From Melioribacteraceae bacterium (GTDB lineage: Bacteria > Bacteroidota > Ignavibacteria > Ignavibacteriales > Melioribacteraceae): a stretch of DNA of 44,634 nucleotides. The translations under genes were made by a program, and so were the position numbers. The DNA is taken from positions 1 through 44,634 of the forward strand of contig JALNXG010000028.1 in the NCBI GenBank assembly GCA_023230485.1, read 5' to 3'. Shown here in pieces: positions 44,138 to 44,634 of the stretch; positions within the stretch are counted from its first letter, which is position 1, and the number at the start of each line of letters is the position of its first letter. The notes below the pieces were generated by a model. The model was not told where the DNA came from, did no database searches, and was given only the letters and a program-made list of their open reading frames with translations.

Positions 44138-44634
44138 ATGGCAAAAATGAGATCGAACGAAATAAGAAACGAGTTTTTTGAATTTTTTAAAGAAAAAAAT
44201 CATAAAGTAGTTCCGAGTGCTCCGGTAGTTCCTTATGATGATCCGACACTGCTTTTTACGAATGCCGGTATGAATCAATTCAAAGATGTTTTTCTTGGAA
44301 CCGGTAAGAGAGATTATAAGCGTGCTGTTGATACACAAAAATGTATTCGTGTAAGCGGTAAGCATAATGACCTCGAAGAAGTTGGTTACGATACATATCA
44401 CCATACGTTTTTTGAGATGCTCGGTAATTGGTCATTCGGAGATTACTATAAAGAAGAAGCAATTATGTGGGCATGGGAAATATTGACCGAAAAATTTAAA
44501 CTTCCTAAAGAGCGCTTATTTGCTACTGTCTATCGCACTGATGATGAAGCTTATGAACTATGGAAAACAAAGACAGATATTAATCAGGAACATATTTTGC
44601 GATTCGATGAGAAGGATAATTTCTGGGAGATGGG
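44138..44634 (+). CDS. alaS: Alanyl-tRNA synthetase, C-terminus cut by window edge
   Basis: Class II synthetase charging tRNA-Ala. The first ~165 residues are present: RSNEIRNEFFEFFKEKNH, TNAGMNQFKDVFLG, QKCIRVSGKHNDLEEVGYDTYHHTFFEMLGNWSFGDYYK and LFATVYRTDDEAYELW, all typical of the AlaRS aminoacylation domain. Either the ATG at 44138 (M-A-K-M-R-S) or that at 44147 (M-R-S-N) is the start; neither has a strong ribosome site. It is divergent from the ECF sigma gene. Confidence 0.95.
   Translation, partial: MAKMRSNEIRNEFFEFFKEKNHKVVPSAPVVPYDDPTLLFTNAGMNQFKDVFLGTGKRDYKRAVDTQKCIRVSGKHNDLEEVGYDTYHHTFFEMLGNWSFGDYYKEEAIMWAWEILTEKFKLPKERLFATVYRTDDEAYELWKTKTDINQEHILRFDEKDNFWEM

Noticed and set aside
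1..44634. CRISPR array, insertion sequence, prophage or defence island
   Set aside because: No repeat-spacer pattern, transposase, integrase, phage structural gene or tRNA-linked duplication was seen; the helicase pseudogene alone is not evidence of a mobile element.

Overview
The window is AT-rich chromosomal DNA of a Gram-negative bacterium, most likely from the Ignavibacteria/Chlorobi side of the Bacteroidota. The evidence is the mix of families: Bacteroidota-type BatA-domain, DUF4905, DUF4920 and DUF5020-like proteins, a SpoIID/LytB protein, a Memo/AMMECR1 pair, outer-membrane and lipoprotein signals, and frequent AGGAG-type ribosome binding sites that classical Bacteroidia mostly lack. 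This assignment is inference; no rRNA or tRNA gene lies in the window. Both ends cut a housekeeping gene: typA on the left and alaS on the right.

Layout. 1-7 kb: typA (-) diverges from speA (+). A minus-strand nucleobase uptake operon follows: uracil/xanthine permease, Tsx-like outer-membrane barrel, AzgA-type purine permease. A strong intrinsic terminator sits inside the leader of this operon. 7.3-14.7 kb: a tightly coupled plus-strand operon of SpoIID/LytB, GT4 glycosyltransferase, BatA/vWA membrane protein, hflX and histidine ammonia-lyase. It runs into a decayed UvrD-like helicase pseudogene (14.7-15.3 kb). 15.5-23.5 kb: M24 peptidase (-) divergent from a class I glutamine amidotransferase (+); Sua5 and an orphan PAS histidine kinase (-); a membrane class III nucleotidyl cyclase and an inositol-monophosphatase-family phosphatase (+); a small 2[4Fe-4S] ferredoxin (-); and a Mug-type DNA glycosylase whose 5' end looks frameshifted.

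23.7-31 kb: secreted M16 protease with a DUF4920 protein (-), priA with an RluE-like pseudouridine synthase (+), and a Yip1-domain membrane protein (-). 31.1-34.7 kb: tryptophanase, DUF4905, AMMECR1 and Memo in one plus-strand run. 34.7-39.6 kb: minus-strand DUF1015-serC-lipoprotein group and a TPR/TlpA thioredoxin. 39.9-44 kb: OsmC, 5-formyltetrahydrofolate cyclo-ligase followed by a double-PspC protein and a small membrane protein (+), converging on an ECF sigma/anti-sigma pair (-). alaS then begins.

Most of the window is ordinary core and metabolic DNA. I found no prophage, insertion sequence, CRISPR array or obvious defence island. The points most worth a second look are the leader terminator of the nucleobase operon, the SpoIID protein without an export signal in a five-gene coupled operon, the Memo/AMMECR1 pair without its radical SAM partner, the DUF1015-serC linkage with a ParB/SerK-like motif, the cyclase with altered substrate-binding residues, the tyrosine-phenol-lyase-like enzyme carrying tryptophanase-type residues, and two decaying or broken genes.
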